This document shows, piece after piece, positions 8,737 through 16,891 of a stretch of 64,000 bases of DNA. Every line of letters starts with the position of its first letter. Positions within the stretch are counted from its first letter, which is position 1. The DNA is from Hyphomicrobiales bacterium. GTDB lineage: Bacteria; Pseudomonadota; Alphaproteobacteria; Rhizobiales; Rhizobiaceae. A program made the translations under genes and the position numbers. Location of the stretch: the NCBI GenBank assembly GCA_900473915.1, contig UCNG01000011.1, forward strand, positions 482,976-546,975, read 5' to 3'. The notes below the pieces were generated by a model that was given only the letters and a program-made list of their open reading frames with translations, had not been told where the DNA came from and made no database searches.

Positions 8737-9297
8737 CCAAAACGGGTATGCGGCCTGCTTTGGGCGCTCTTTGCGCGCGAAGCGAGGCCGTGGTTGGCCT
8801 CACTTCATGCGAGCAACAAATAGCTTCATTATAAAGGCAACAATTATCTTCATTTGACTTTCCTTTTGTTTTCGATTTTCATTGTTTGGCTTTCACACAC
8901 GCAAAGGCTGAACGTGTGGATCAGGTGGAGGAACATGTCAGTTGCTAATGCGCATGCCCTCTTCTCAGACAAAAGCTGCAAGCTATATGCTTATCCAGGT
9001 AATCCAACTCGAGTGTTTTCGAGCATAGGTCGCGGCTCCACAGCCGCGCCTGCTGACGGGCGCTCATCAAGCATCTGGTCGGGCGTTGTGGTAAGTTGGG
9101 CGGAGCCTTTGGCGAAACCTCTCTTCGGCAACGCTCGGAACGGCGTTGGAATATGCATGTTTTCCGAACAAGCACGGAAACGGCCTGTAGAACACGAGTT
9201 GCTCATAAGGGATGAGGCACAGTCCCTTGAAGTCCATATTGAGAGGATTTGCCAATAAGCGCAATAATTCCGACGGTTGGAGGAGGCCTCGGGACAT
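8737..9297. other. Intergenic region upstream of glp-like operon; no gene recognised
   Basis: 561 bases. After the peptidase stop there is an imperfect hairpin at 8779-8806 (GAAGCGAGGCC / GGCCTCACTTC, one mismatch, no T run). An A/T-rich segment at 8820-8890 looks promoter-like and contains TTTTCGATTTTCATT at 8869-8883, reminiscent of DeoR/GlpR-type TTTCG direct repeats. Short open frames on both strands between 8850 and 9350 resemble nothing I know and are probably non-coding or decayed sequence. Confidence 0.4.
8869..8883 (+). promoter_or_regulatory. Possible DeoR/GlpR-type operator
   Basis: TTTTCGATTTTCATT contains tandem TTTTC(G/A) half-sites like those bound by DeoR-family repressors of polyol operons. 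It is 415 bases before glpS, so the leader would be long. No glpR gene is visible nearby. Confidence 0.2.
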
Positions 9298-10380
9298 ATG
9301 CTGGAACTGCGTAATATCTCGAAGACGGTCGGAGGAGCCGCTCATATCCATCCGACAAATCTGGTCCTGCCACGCGGGAGCCTGAATGTGCTGCTCGGAC
9401 CAACCTTGTCCGGCAAGACCTCCCTCATGCGCCTCATGGTTGGTCTGGACAAGCCAAGCGAAGGCTCAATTCTGTTCGACGGGCAGGATGTTACCGGCAT
9501 GCCCGTGCAGAAGCGCAATGTGGCGATGGTCTATCAGCAGTTTATCAACTACCCGGCTTTGACCGTTTACGAAAACATCGCTTCGCCGATGCGTATCGCA
9601 GGAAAGTCACCGTCTGAAATCGACAGTGAGGTTCGCAAGGCGGCTGAGCTTCTGAAGCTGACGCCCTATCTTGACCGGACACCGCTTAACCTCTCCGGCG
9701 GCCAGCAACAGCGCACTGCGATTGCTCGTGCCATCGTAAAGAAGGCCAATCTGGTTCTGCTCGACGAACCGCTGGCCAATCTGGACTACAAGCTGCGTGA
9801 AGAATTACGCGAGGAGTTGCCGCGCATCTTCGCCGAATCCGGCGCCATCTTTGTCTACGCAACAACCGAACCTTCCGAAGCCTTGCTGCTCGGCGGCAAT
9901 ACGGCGGCACTGTCGGAAGGCCACGTCACACAGTTTGGCAAAACAATCGACGTCTATCGCCGCCCGCTCGACCTCATCACAGCACGCACATTTGCCGATC
10001 CACCGTTGAACACGGCTCGCATGGTCAAGTCAGGCGATCGGTTCCTGCGGGCCGATCGCCCGGCCATCGCCGTGCCCAGCCAGTTGGCCCATATAAGTGA
10101 TGGACCGCTGACCATCGCGTTTCAGCCGCATCATCTGCTCGTCCGCCCAGCGGAGAACGCTACAGTTCCTATCCGGGCCCGCACACTGGTGTCCGAAATC
10201 GCAGGATCGGAAAGCTTCATCCATCTCGATTACGAAGGTGATCGCTGGGTCATGCTGGCGCACGGAATCCAGATCATCGAACCGGACCGCGAGATCGAAG
10301 TCTACCTCGACACGCGGCATCTGATGGCATTCGACGAGACTGGTCGCGCTGTCGGCCACGCGGCCGGTTTGGCGGCATAG
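9298..10380 (+). CDS. glpS: Glycerol ABC transporter ATP-binding protein GlpS-like, degenerate H-loop
   Basis: Cytoplasmic ATPase of a rhizobial-type glycerol importer, 360 aa. Walker A is GPTLSGKT (34-41), signature LSGGQ is intact (132-136), Walker B LVLLDE spans 152-157, and a C-terminal TOBE-like domain follows about residue 240. The switch histidine is missing: the loop reads YATTEPSEAL with Thr190 where VTHDQ.EAL is expected. The ATG at 9298 is preferred over an in-frame TTG at 9277 because the protein then starts MLELRNISK like its relatives. Ten bases separate it from glpT, whose protein has the reciprocal defect. Confidence 0.85.
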   Translation: MLELRNISKTVGGAAHIHPTNLVLPRGSLNVLLGPTLSGKTSLMRLMVGLDKPSEGSILFDGQDVTGMPVQKRNVAMVYQQFINYPALTVYENIASPMRIAGKSPSEIDSEVRKAAELLKLTPYLDRTPLNLSGGQQQRTAIARAIVKKANLVLLDEPLANLDYKLREELREELPRIFAESGAIFVYATTEPSEALLLGGNTAALSEGHVTQFGKTIDVYRRPLDLITARTFADPPLNTARMVKSGDRFLRADRPAIAVPSQLAHISDGPLTIAFQPHHLLVRPAENATVPIRARTLVSEIAGSESFIHLDYEGDRWVMLAHGIQIIEPDREIEVYLDTRHLMAFDETGRAVGHAAGLAA

Positions 10381-10390
10381 GAGGACGGCG

Positions 10391-11461
10391 ATGGCACGTA
10401 TCACACTCGATCATATCCGCCACGCCTATAATGCCAAGGCGCAGGCCGCAGGCGAATACGCCCTGAACATGGTCAATCATGAGTGGGAGGACGGCAGTGC
10501 CTATGCGCTGCTCGGCCCGTCCGGCTGCGGAAAGACAACCCTGCTCAATATCATCTCCGGTCTTCTGAAGCCGACCGAGGGGCGTATCCTCTTCGATGGT
10601 CAGGACGTGACCGGCCTGGCGACCGAAGACCGCAACATTGCGCAGGTGTTCCAGTTTCCCGTCGTTTACGACACGATGACTGTTTTCGACAATCTCGCCT
10701 TTCCCCTGCGTAACCGTCGCATGCCGGAAGCGGAAGTGGAACGCCGCGTCAAGGACATTCTCGAAATGACGGGCCTCGGCGGCATTGCCCGGCGAAGGGC
10801 ACGCGGACTGACGGCCGATCAGAAGCAGAAGATTTCACTGGGTCGAGGCCTGGTACGCGCAAGCGTGAACGCGATCCTGTTCGATGAACCGCTGACGGTC
10901 ATCGATCCACACATGAAATGGGTGCTGCGTTCGCAGCTGAAGCGCCTGCACCGTCAATCGGGTTTCACCATGGTTTATGTCACGCATGACCAGACGGAGG
11001 CACTGACATTCGCCGACAGGGTGGTGGTAATGCACAATGGAGAGATCGTGCAGATCGGCACGCCCGCTGAACTGTTCGAGCGCCCAAAGCATACATTCGT
11101 CGGCTATTTCATCGGCTCCCCGGGCATGAACCTCATGCCCGCCCGTATTGACGGCCAGATTGCCACGGTCGGCGCGCAAACTATCTCACTGCCCGGCATC
11201 CCTCAGATTGGCCATTCAACACAAATCGAGCTCGGCATCCGACCAGAGTTTATAAAGCTCAGTCGTGAAGGCATGCCGATCCGTGTCGACAAGATCGAGG
11301 ATATCGGGCGTTACCGCATCGTGCGCGCCGGCTTCGAGGGGCAGAAACTGGCGGTGGTGGTAGGCGAGGATGAGGACATACCGGCCGAACCACGTGTGAC
11401 CTTCGATCCGAAAGCTATCGGCATATTTGCAGATTCCTGGCGCGTGGGGATGGAGGGCTGA
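10391..11461 (+). CDS. glpT: Glycerol ABC transporter ATP-binding protein GlpT-like, degenerate signature
   Basis: The partner ATPase, 356 aa. Walker A GPSGCGKT (42-49), Walker B AILFDE (161-166) and switch His199 (VTHDQTEAL) are intact. The ABC signature is LTADQ (140-144) in place of LSGGQ, followed by KQKISLGRGL where QRVAIARAL is usual. A TOBE-type domain occupies the C-terminus. It sits between glpS and the permeases with gaps of 10 and 2 bases. Together with GlpS it can form only one canonical ATP site. Confidence 0.85.
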   Translation: MARITLDHIRHAYNAKAQAAGEYALNMVNHEWEDGSAYALLGPSGCGKTTLLNIISGLLKPTEGRILFDGQDVTGLATEDRNIAQVFQFPVVYDTMTVFDNLAFPLRNRRMPEAEVERRVKDILEMTGLGGIARRRARGLTADQKQKISLGRGLVRASVNAILFDEPLTVIDPHMKWVLRSQLKRLHRQSGFTMVYVTHDQTEALTFADRVVVMHNGEIVQIGTPAELFERPKHTFVGYFIGSPGMNLMPARIDGQIATVGAQTISLPGIPQIGHSTQIELGIRPEFIKLSREGMPIRVDKIEDIGRYRIVRAGFEGQKLAVVVGEDEDIPAEPRVTFDPKAIGIFADSWRVGMEG

Positions 11462-11463
11462 CC

Positions 11464-12330
11464 ATGGAGAAAAGCTGGAACAACAAAGCCTGGTTCATGG
11501 TCCTGCCGGTACTGGTTCTCGTCGCCTTTTCCGCCGTCATTCCGCTGATGACGGTAGTGAATTATTCGGTGCAGGATACGTTTGGCAATAATCAGTTCTT
11601 CTGGGCTGGAACAGACTGGTTCGAACAGATTCTTCACTCCGGCCGTTTCTGGGATGCGCTCGGGCGCAATCTCATTTTTTCGTTCGTCGTTCTGGCTATC
11701 CAGATCCCTCTCGGCATCCTGATAGCACTCAACATGCCCAAAAAGGGTTTCTGGGTTCCGGTGTGCCTCGTCACCATGGCGCTCCCCCTGCTGATACCAT
11801 GGAACGTGGTCGGCACGATCTGGCAGGTTTTCGGACGCAGTGACATCGGCCTGCTCGGCTATTACGCCAACTGGCTGGGGCTGGATTACAATTACGTCAA
11901 CGATCCGTTCGACGCCTGGGTAACGATCATCCTCATGGATGTCTGGCACTGGACCAGCCTCGTGGTGCTGTTGTGCTATGCAAGCCTCGTCTCCATCCCC
12001 GATGCCTACTATCAGGCTGCAAGGATTGACGGAGCCTCGCGGTTCTCGGTGTTCCGTTACATCCAATTGCCCAAGATGAAGCGCGTTCTCCTGATCGCTG
12101 TTCTGCTTCGTTTCATGGACAGCTTCATGATCTATACCGAACCGTTCGTGGTAACGGGCGGCGGACCGGGCAATTCGACGACATTCTTGTCGATTGATCT
12201 GGTCAAGATGGCGCTCGGACAGTTCGATCTCGGCCCGGCGGCAGCCATGTCGTTGATCTACTTCCTTATCATCCTGCTGCTGTCATGGGTGTTCTACACG
12301 GTCATGACCAGCCACGATCAGGAGGCATGA
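11464..12330 (+). CDS. glpP: Glycerol ABC transporter permease GlpP-like
   Basis: Inner-membrane permease of the MalF type, 288 aa, six predicted hydrophobic segments. The first is at about 10-30 (LPVLVLVAFSAVIPLMTVVNY). The EAA loop is PDAYYQAARIDGASRFSVFRYIQLPKMKR near 180-205. The start lies 2 bases after glpT with the ribosome site inside its end, so translation is coupled. The assignment to glycerol comes from the six-gene order and the DUF2160-type gene downstream. Confidence 0.87.
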   Translation: MEKSWNNKAWFMVLPVLVLVAFSAVIPLMTVVNYSVQDTFGNNQFFWAGTDWFEQILHSGRFWDALGRNLIFSFVVLAIQIPLGILIALNMPKKGFWVPVCLVTMALPLLIPWNVVGTIWQVFGRSDIGLLGYYANWLGLDYNYVNDPFDAWVTIILMDVWHWTSLVVLLCYASLVSIPDAYYQAARIDGASRFSVFRYIQLPKMKRVLLIAVLLRFMDSFMIYTEPFVVTGGGPGNSTTFLSIDLVKMALGQFDLGPAAAMSLIYFLIILLLSWVFYTVMTSHDQEA

Positions 12331-12331
12331 G

Positions 12332-13222
12332 ATGAACGCCGTACAAGGAACCTCTATGGGCAGCGTGAATGCGATTGGACCGGATGCCAGCACCGTCAGA
12401 CAACGCGCGAGCAGACGCGAGACGTCGCGGTTTAGCTGGCTTATACCGGCAATCTACATCATATTGCTTCTGATCCCGATCTACTGGCTCATCAATATGA
12501 GCTTCAAGACCAATCAGGAAATCCTGACGTCGCTGACGCTGTTTCCGCATGAGCCGACGCTGCAGAATTATCGCGCCATCTTCACCGACTCCGCATGGTA
12601 TTCGGGTTATATCAACTCGATCATCTATGTTGTCATGAACATGGTGATTTCAGTTTCGGTAGCATTACCTGCGGCCTATGCTTTCTCGCGCTACCGGTTT
12701 CTGGGCGACAAACACCTGTTCTTCTGGCTCCTGACCAACCGCATGGCGCCTCCGGCTGTGTTCGCCCTGCCGTTCTTTCAGCTCTATTCGGCATTCGGGC
12801 TCATCGACACGCATATTGCGGTCGCACTGGCGCATTGTCTGTTCAACGTGCCGCTGGCGGTGTGGATTCTCGAAGGCTTCATGTCCGGCGTACCGAAGGA
12901 AATCGACGAGACAGCCTATATTGATGGCTATTCGTTTCCGAAGTTCTTCGTGAAGATCTTTATGCCGTTGATTGCATCAGGCATCGGCGTCGCGGCCTTC
13001 TTCTGCTTCATGTTCTCGTGGGTCGAGCTGCTGATCGCACGTACCCTCACGACCACGGACGCGAAACCCATTGCAGCTACGATGACGCGCACCGTATCAG
13101 CCGCTGGAATGGACTGGGGATTGCTCGCTGCTGCGGGCGTTCTGACGCTGATACCCGGCGCTTTGGTGATCTGGTTTGTCCGTAATTACATCGCCAAGGG
13201 CTTCGCCCTGGGGAGGGTCTAA
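12332..13222 (+). CDS. glpQ: Glycerol ABC transporter permease GlpQ-like
   Basis: Second permease (MalG type), 296 aa, with a polar 30-residue N-terminal tail, six hydrophobic segments and the EAA loop at PKEIDETAYIDGYSFPKFFVKIFMPL. ATG at 12332 lies one base after the glpP stop; a second ATG eight codons later is an alternative start. It forms the pore with GlpP. Confidence 0.87.
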   Translation: MNAVQGTSMGSVNAIGPDASTVRQRASRRETSRFSWLIPAIYIILLLIPIYWLINMSFKTNQEILTSLTLFPHEPTLQNYRAIFTDSAWYSGYINSIIYVVMNMVISVSVALPAAYAFSRYRFLGDKHLFFWLLTNRMAPPAVFALPFFQLYSAFGLIDTHIAVALAHCLFNVPLAVWILEGFMSGVPKEIDETAYIDGYSFPKFFVKIFMPLIASGIGVAAFFCFMFSWVELLIARTLTTTDAKPIAATMTRTVSAAGMDWGLLAAAGVLTLIPGALVIWFVRNYIAKGFALGRV

Positions 13223-13223
13223 C

Positions 13224-13517
13224 ATGTTTCATATGCCTGACTTCTCATGGATGGCCTGGACCTGGCAGACCGCAGCTTTTTTCTGCGGTATCGCCGCCCT
13301 GCTCGTTGGAATGGGCGTCTGGGAATATGCTTCCCCCGGAGGGGCGCCACGCAACGGCATTCTGGGGTTCGAGACGACGCGCGGCGACCGATTGTTTCTC
13401 TCGCTGCTCGGCAGCGCATTCATCAATCTGACATGGCTGGGGCTGGTTGGTCCGAACCTGTGGTGGGCTGTCGCCCTCTCGGTGGTCTACGCCATTGGCG
13501 TATTTCGCTTTGTTTAA
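13224..13517 (+). CDS. glpU: Small integral-membrane protein GlpU-like (DUF2160)
   Basis: A 97-residue protein with three hydrophobic stretches (WTWQTAAFFCGIAALLVG, LFLSLLGSAFINLTWLGLVG, WWAVALSVVYAIGVFRF) and the family block TTRGDRLFLSLLG. It begins at ATG 13224, one base after glpQ, with GGGAGGGT in the glpQ end as ribosome site. Genes of this kind sit between the permeases and the binding protein in rhizobial glycerol operons; their exact function is not established. The membrane location suggests an accessory transporter subunit. Confidence 0.8.
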   Translation: MFHMPDFSWMAWTWQTAAFFCGIAALLVGMGVWEYASPGGAPRNGILGFETTRGDRLFLSLLGSAFINLTWLGLVGPNLWWAVALSVVYAIGVFRFV

Positions 13518-13524
13518 GGAGTCC

Positions 13525-13545
13525 GAAGCGGAACAGGTCCGCTTC
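13525..13545 (+). promoter_or_regulatory. Intercistronic hairpin before the binding-protein gene
   Basis: Perfect 8-bp stem GAAGCGGA / TCCGCTTC with ACAGG loop, 8 bases after the glpU stop and not followed by a T run. Such stems before binding-protein genes often protect or segment the mRNA so the periplasmic protein is overproduced; that role is inferred. Confidence 0.5.
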
Positions 13546-13617
13546 ATGCAGTAGTGGGCCGGGGGACATACCGCGCCCGAAAGTCGATATGCACTCGCAA
13601 GCTTTGGGAGGATCAAC

Positions 13618-15339
13618 ATGCGACGGCATCTAATGACAACTACGGCACTCATCGTGCTGGCAATGACAGGCGCAGCTTCAGCGGGAATGGATGAGGCAAA
13701 GCAGTTTCTCGACAAGGAAATCGGTGACCTTTCATCCCTTTCACGCGCTGACCAGGAAAAGGAAATGCAATGGTTCATCGATGCAGCCAAGCCCTTTCAG
13801 GGCATGGAGATCAAGGTTGTTTCCGAATCGCTGACCACCCACGACTATGAATCGAAGGTGCTGGCCCCCGCATTTACAGCCATTACTGGCATCAAGGTCA
13901 CACACGACATTATCCAGGAAGGAGACGTCGTCGAGAAAATCCAGACCCAGATGCAGACAGGCCAGAATCTTTATGACGGCTGGGTCAACGATTCCGACCT
14001 GATCGGCACACATTGGCGGTATCAGCAGGTTCGCAACCTGACAGACTTCATGGCCAATGAAGGCAAGGACGTTACCAATCCGGGCCTCGATCTGGACGAT
14101 TTCATCGGTAGCAAGTTCACTACCGCACCGGACAAGAAGCTCTATCAGCTTCCCGACCAGCAGTTCGCGAACCTCTACTGGTTCCGCTACGACTGGTTCA
14201 ACGACGAAAAGAACAAGGCCGATTTCAAAGCCAAGTACGGTTATGACCTCGGCGTTCCGGTCAACTGGTCGGCCTATGAGGATATCGCCGAGTTCTTCAC
14301 CGGCCGCGAAGTCGACGGCAAGAAAGTCTATGGCCATATGGACTATGGCAAGAAGGACCCGTCGCTGGGCTGGCGCTTTACCGATGCGTGGCTTTCCATG
14401 GCTGGCAATGGCGACAAGGGCCTGCCGAACGGTCTGCCGGTCGATGAATGGGGCATCAAGGTCGATGAGAATTCACGCCCGGTCGGTTCCTGCGTCGCGC
14501 GCGGCGGCGACACCAACGGACCGGCTTCCGTCTATGCGATCCAGAAATATCTGGACTGGATCAAGGCCTATGCGCCGGCGGAAGCGCAAGGGATGACCTT
14601 CTCGGAATCCGGCCCGGTTCCGTCGCAGGGCAATATCGCCCAGCAGATTTTCTGGTACACGGCGTTCACCGCAGACATGGCCAAACCCGGTCTCCCGGTC
14701 GTGAATGAGGACGGAACGCCCAAATGGCGCGTGGCCCCTTCCCCGCACGGCGTTTATTGGAAAGACGGCATGAAGCTCGGCTATCAGGACGTTGGTTCAT
14801 GGACGCTGATGAAGTCCACGCCAGATGATCGCGCCAAGGCCGCGTGGCTCTATGCGCAGTTTGTCACGTCCAAGACGGTCGATGTGAAGAAGAGCCATGT
14901 GGGACTGACCTTCATCCGCGATTCAACGATCCATCATCAAAGCTTCACGGATCGCGGACCGAAACTTGGCGGTCTGGTCGAGTTCTATCGTTCCCCGGCC
15001 CGAGTGCAGTGGTCGCCGACCGGCACCAATGTGCCTGACTATCCAAAGCTCGCGCAGCTTTGGTGGCAGGCAATCGGCGATGCGTCATCCGGCGCAAAGA
15101 CGGCGCAGGAAGCGATGGATTCTCTTTGCGCCGAGCAGGAAAAAGTTCTCTCCCGCCTGGAGCGTGCAGGGGTGCAGGGTGATATCGGACCGAAACTCGC
15201 CGAGGAACATGACATCGAGTTCTGGAACAAGGATGCCGTTTCCAAGGGCAATCTCGCTCCACAGCTGAAGATCGAAAATGAAAAGGAAAAACCAACCACC
15301 GTCAATTACGATGAATTGGTCAAGAGCTGGCAGAAGTAG
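13618..15339 (+). CDS. glpV: Glycerol ABC transporter substrate-binding protein GlpV-like
   Basis: Periplasmic binding protein, 573 aa, large for the family, which is characteristic of the GlpV group. A Sec signal peptide is visible (RRHLMTTTALIVLAMTGAASA, cleavage near residue 22). The mature protein has an extracellular-solute-binding fold with YPDQQFANLYWFRYDWF-like aromatic blocks near 185-200. GGGAGG lies 7 bases before ATG 13618. Last gene of the operon. No glycerol kinase or glycerol-3-phosphate dehydrogenase gene is present in the window, so catabolism must be encoded elsewhere. Confidence 0.87.
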   Translation: MRRHLMTTTALIVLAMTGAASAGMDEAKQFLDKEIGDLSSLSRADQEKEMQWFIDAAKPFQGMEIKVVSESLTTHDYESKVLAPAFTAITGIKVTHDIIQEGDVVEKIQTQMQTGQNLYDGWVNDSDLIGTHWRYQQVRNLTDFMANEGKDVTNPGLDLDDFIGSKFTTAPDKKLYQLPDQQFANLYWFRYDWFNDEKNKADFKAKYGYDLGVPVNWSAYEDIAEFFTGREVDGKKVYGHMDYGKKDPSLGWRFTDAWLSMAGNGDKGLPNGLPVDEWGIKVDENSRPVGSCVARGGDTNGPASVYAIQKYLDWIKAYAPAEAQGMTFSESGPVPSQGNIAQQIFWYTAFTADMAKPGLPVVNEDGTPKWRVAPSPHGVYWKDGMKLGYQDVGSWTLMKSTPDDRAKAAWLYAQFVTSKTVDVKKSHVGLTFIRDSTIHHQSFTDRGPKLGGLVEFYRSPARVQWSPTGTNVPDYPKLAQLWWQAIGDASSGAKTAQEAMDSLCAEQEKVLSRLERAGVQGDIGPKLAEEHDIEFWNKDAVSKGNLAPQLKIENEKEKPTTVNYDELVKSWQK

Positions 15340-15354
15340 GCTGGCGTAAAAACT

Positions 15355-15385
15355 CTGCCGGTCGGCCTCATAGGCCGACCGGCAG
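15355..15385 (+). terminator. Strong hairpin at end of glp operon
   Basis: A 14-bp perfect stem CTGCCGGTCGGCCT / AGGCCGACCGGCAG with a CAT loop, 15 bases after the glpV stop. It lacks a clear downstream T tract (CCTGCGCCGGATTATTTCG), so it may be rho-assisted or act mainly in mRNA stability. Confidence 0.6.
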
Positions 15386-15486
15386 CCTGCGCCGGATTAT
15401 TTCGTGACGATGGACCTCTTAGATCACCGCCCCGTAAACCGCTTAATTACATTCCCTTACGACATATAATTTTGAATATACTTACA

Positions 15487-15515
15487 TTGACAAGAAAAAC
15501 TGCATGATATCCTAT
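15487..15515 (+). promoter_or_regulatory. Candidate promoter for nucleoside hydrolase gene
   Basis: TTGACA at 15487-15492 is followed after 17 bases by TCCTAT, a weak -10, in an A/T-rich stretch. The -35 is perfect, the -10 is poor. Confidence 0.3.
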
Positions 15516-15563
15516 TCCAATGCTGCGTTTTACCCATGCGGCTCACCATAAAGGGAGGACAGA

Positions 15564-16826
15564 ATGGATATCAGGCCGTCTATCTTTGCCTGGACTTTGA
15601 CTTGCTCGCTGGCAGTAACCGGCGCCGCATTCTCGCAGGAATCCCGCACGAAAGTCATCCTCGACGCGGACATGGTCGAGCTCTTCGACGATGGCACCGC
15701 CATGCTTCTGCTCGAGCGCGCCCCCAATATCGACCTGCTCGGCGTCACCGTCGTGTCCGGAAACACACCCATGCCAGCCGGTGTAGCCGCAGGCGTCCGA
15801 CAATTGGAGGCGCTGGCTTCCGACGTTCCCATCTATGAAGGCAGCCGATACGGCATTCGCAACTGGCGAGGGAACAAAGCCACGCCGGAAGTGCTGGCGG
15901 CCGAATTGCAAATCAGCCCCATCACCGGCTGGGGCGGCTATCTGCGACCGGATGCGGGCAACGAGATCGACGCCGACCCCACGGCAAAATGGGCCGACGT
16001 TTACAAACACAAATATGGCGAGGCGCCATCCTATAAACGGGTATATGGTCTGGATAATCCAGACCCCGACGGCAACAGGGACGCCGTCGATTTTCTCGTC
16101 GACACTGTCAACAAATATCCCGGCCAGATCAAACTGGTCGCTATTGGCCCGCTCACCAATATTGCCCGCGCCATTCTCAAGGACCCGAGCTTTCCGTCGA
16201 AGGTCGCCGAAATCGTCTATATGGGCGGTGCTTTCTATGTGCCCGGAAATTCGTCGGCATCGGCGGAATTCAACTGGTGGGCCGACCCGGAAGCCGCCAA
16301 GATCAGTGTTCGGGCAAAATGGGGCGATCCAAATTCCGAAACTTTCAAGGCGTATGGAAATCAGGTGATTTCGGGTCTGGAGGCCAATGAACATACGGGC
16401 GGAATGCCGGAAGACCTCTATCGGAAAATGGTCGACGGCAGTGTTCCGGGCATTCAGAAGCTTTGGCTTGCCCGAGAGGAACGGATCAAGGCAGAGGGTG
16501 GAACCACTTTCGGCCCTGACAATGTATGGGACCTGTTTGCAGCCGCCTACGTCATCGACCCGTCGATTGTGCTCGCATGGAACAATGCGCCTCGCCCCAA
16601 GGATGGAGCAGCGGCACCCGCCACCGGTGTTTATGTGGACGTGAACACGGAGATGGGGCTGGACTATGGCCGAAGCCTTGCTTTCACCAACAATGACATT
16701 GGAGGCAATGCCGAAGCAAAGCCGGGACCGGTCGGCACGCAGAAAGCCGCCATTCAGAACTACATCGATGAGGACAAGTTCTGGAAAGAGATCGTCGTCC
16801 CGCTGACAACCGCCACAAAGAAATAG
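15564..16826 (+). CDS. Exported nucleoside hydrolase-like protein (IUNH family)
   Basis: A 420-residue inosine/uridine-preferring nucleoside hydrolase homologue that should split ribonucleosides into base and ribose. It has a Sec signal peptide (about residues 1-24, ending AAFSQ), so it should act in the periplasm. The N-terminal Ca-binding motif, usually DxDxGxDDAxA, reads DADMVELFDDGTAM, with Asp34, Asp36, Asp42 and Asp43 but two extra residues between the pairs. Later landmarks AIGPLTNIA (near 193), VYMGGAF and FNWWADPEAA are good. Convergent with a ribose-type ABC operon, which could take up the released sugar. Confidence 0.82.
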   Translation: MDIRPSIFAWTLTCSLAVTGAAFSQESRTKVILDADMVELFDDGTAMLLLERAPNIDLLGVTVVSGNTPMPAGVAAGVRQLEALASDVPIYEGSRYGIRNWRGNKATPEVLAAELQISPITGWGGYLRPDAGNEIDADPTAKWADVYKHKYGEAPSYKRVYGLDNPDPDGNRDAVDFLVDTVNKYPGQIKLVAIGPLTNIARAILKDPSFPSKVAEIVYMGGAFYVPGNSSASAEFNWWADPEAAKISVRAKWGDPNSETFKAYGNQVISGLEANEHTGGMPEDLYRKMVDGSVPGIQKLWLAREERIKAEGGTTFGPDNVWDLFAAAYVIDPSIVLAWNNAPRPKDGAAAPATGVYVDVNTEMGLDYGRSLAFTNNDIGGNAEAKPGPVGTQKAAIQNYIDEDKFWKEIVVPLTTATKK

Positions 16827-16837
16827 GCTCCAAGCCA

Positions 16838-16872
16838 AACCCGGCGCGATACGAAATATCAAGCGCCGGGTT
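16838..16872. terminator. Bidirectional hairpin between convergent units
   Basis: AACCCGGCGC (16838-16847) pairs perfectly with GCGCCGGGTT (16863-16872), loop 15. It lies between the nucleoside hydrolase and the ABC permease stops. T tracts are weak on both sides. Confidence 0.5.
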
Positions 16873-16891
16873 GAAGCCTTTCATGGCGCGG

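Noticed and set aside
8854-9258. Plus-strand frame of 134 codons before glpS
   Set aside because: No recognisable domain, poor ribosome site, atypical composition. Kept only as part of the intergenic description.
13741-14337. Minus-strand 198-codon frame opposite glpV
   Set aside because: Shadow of the binding-protein gene; no start signals or homology.
15543-16862. Minus-strand 439-codon frame opposite the nucleoside hydrolase
   Set aside because: Mirror frame of a well supported gene; hydrolase motifs and signal peptide on the plus strand decide it.
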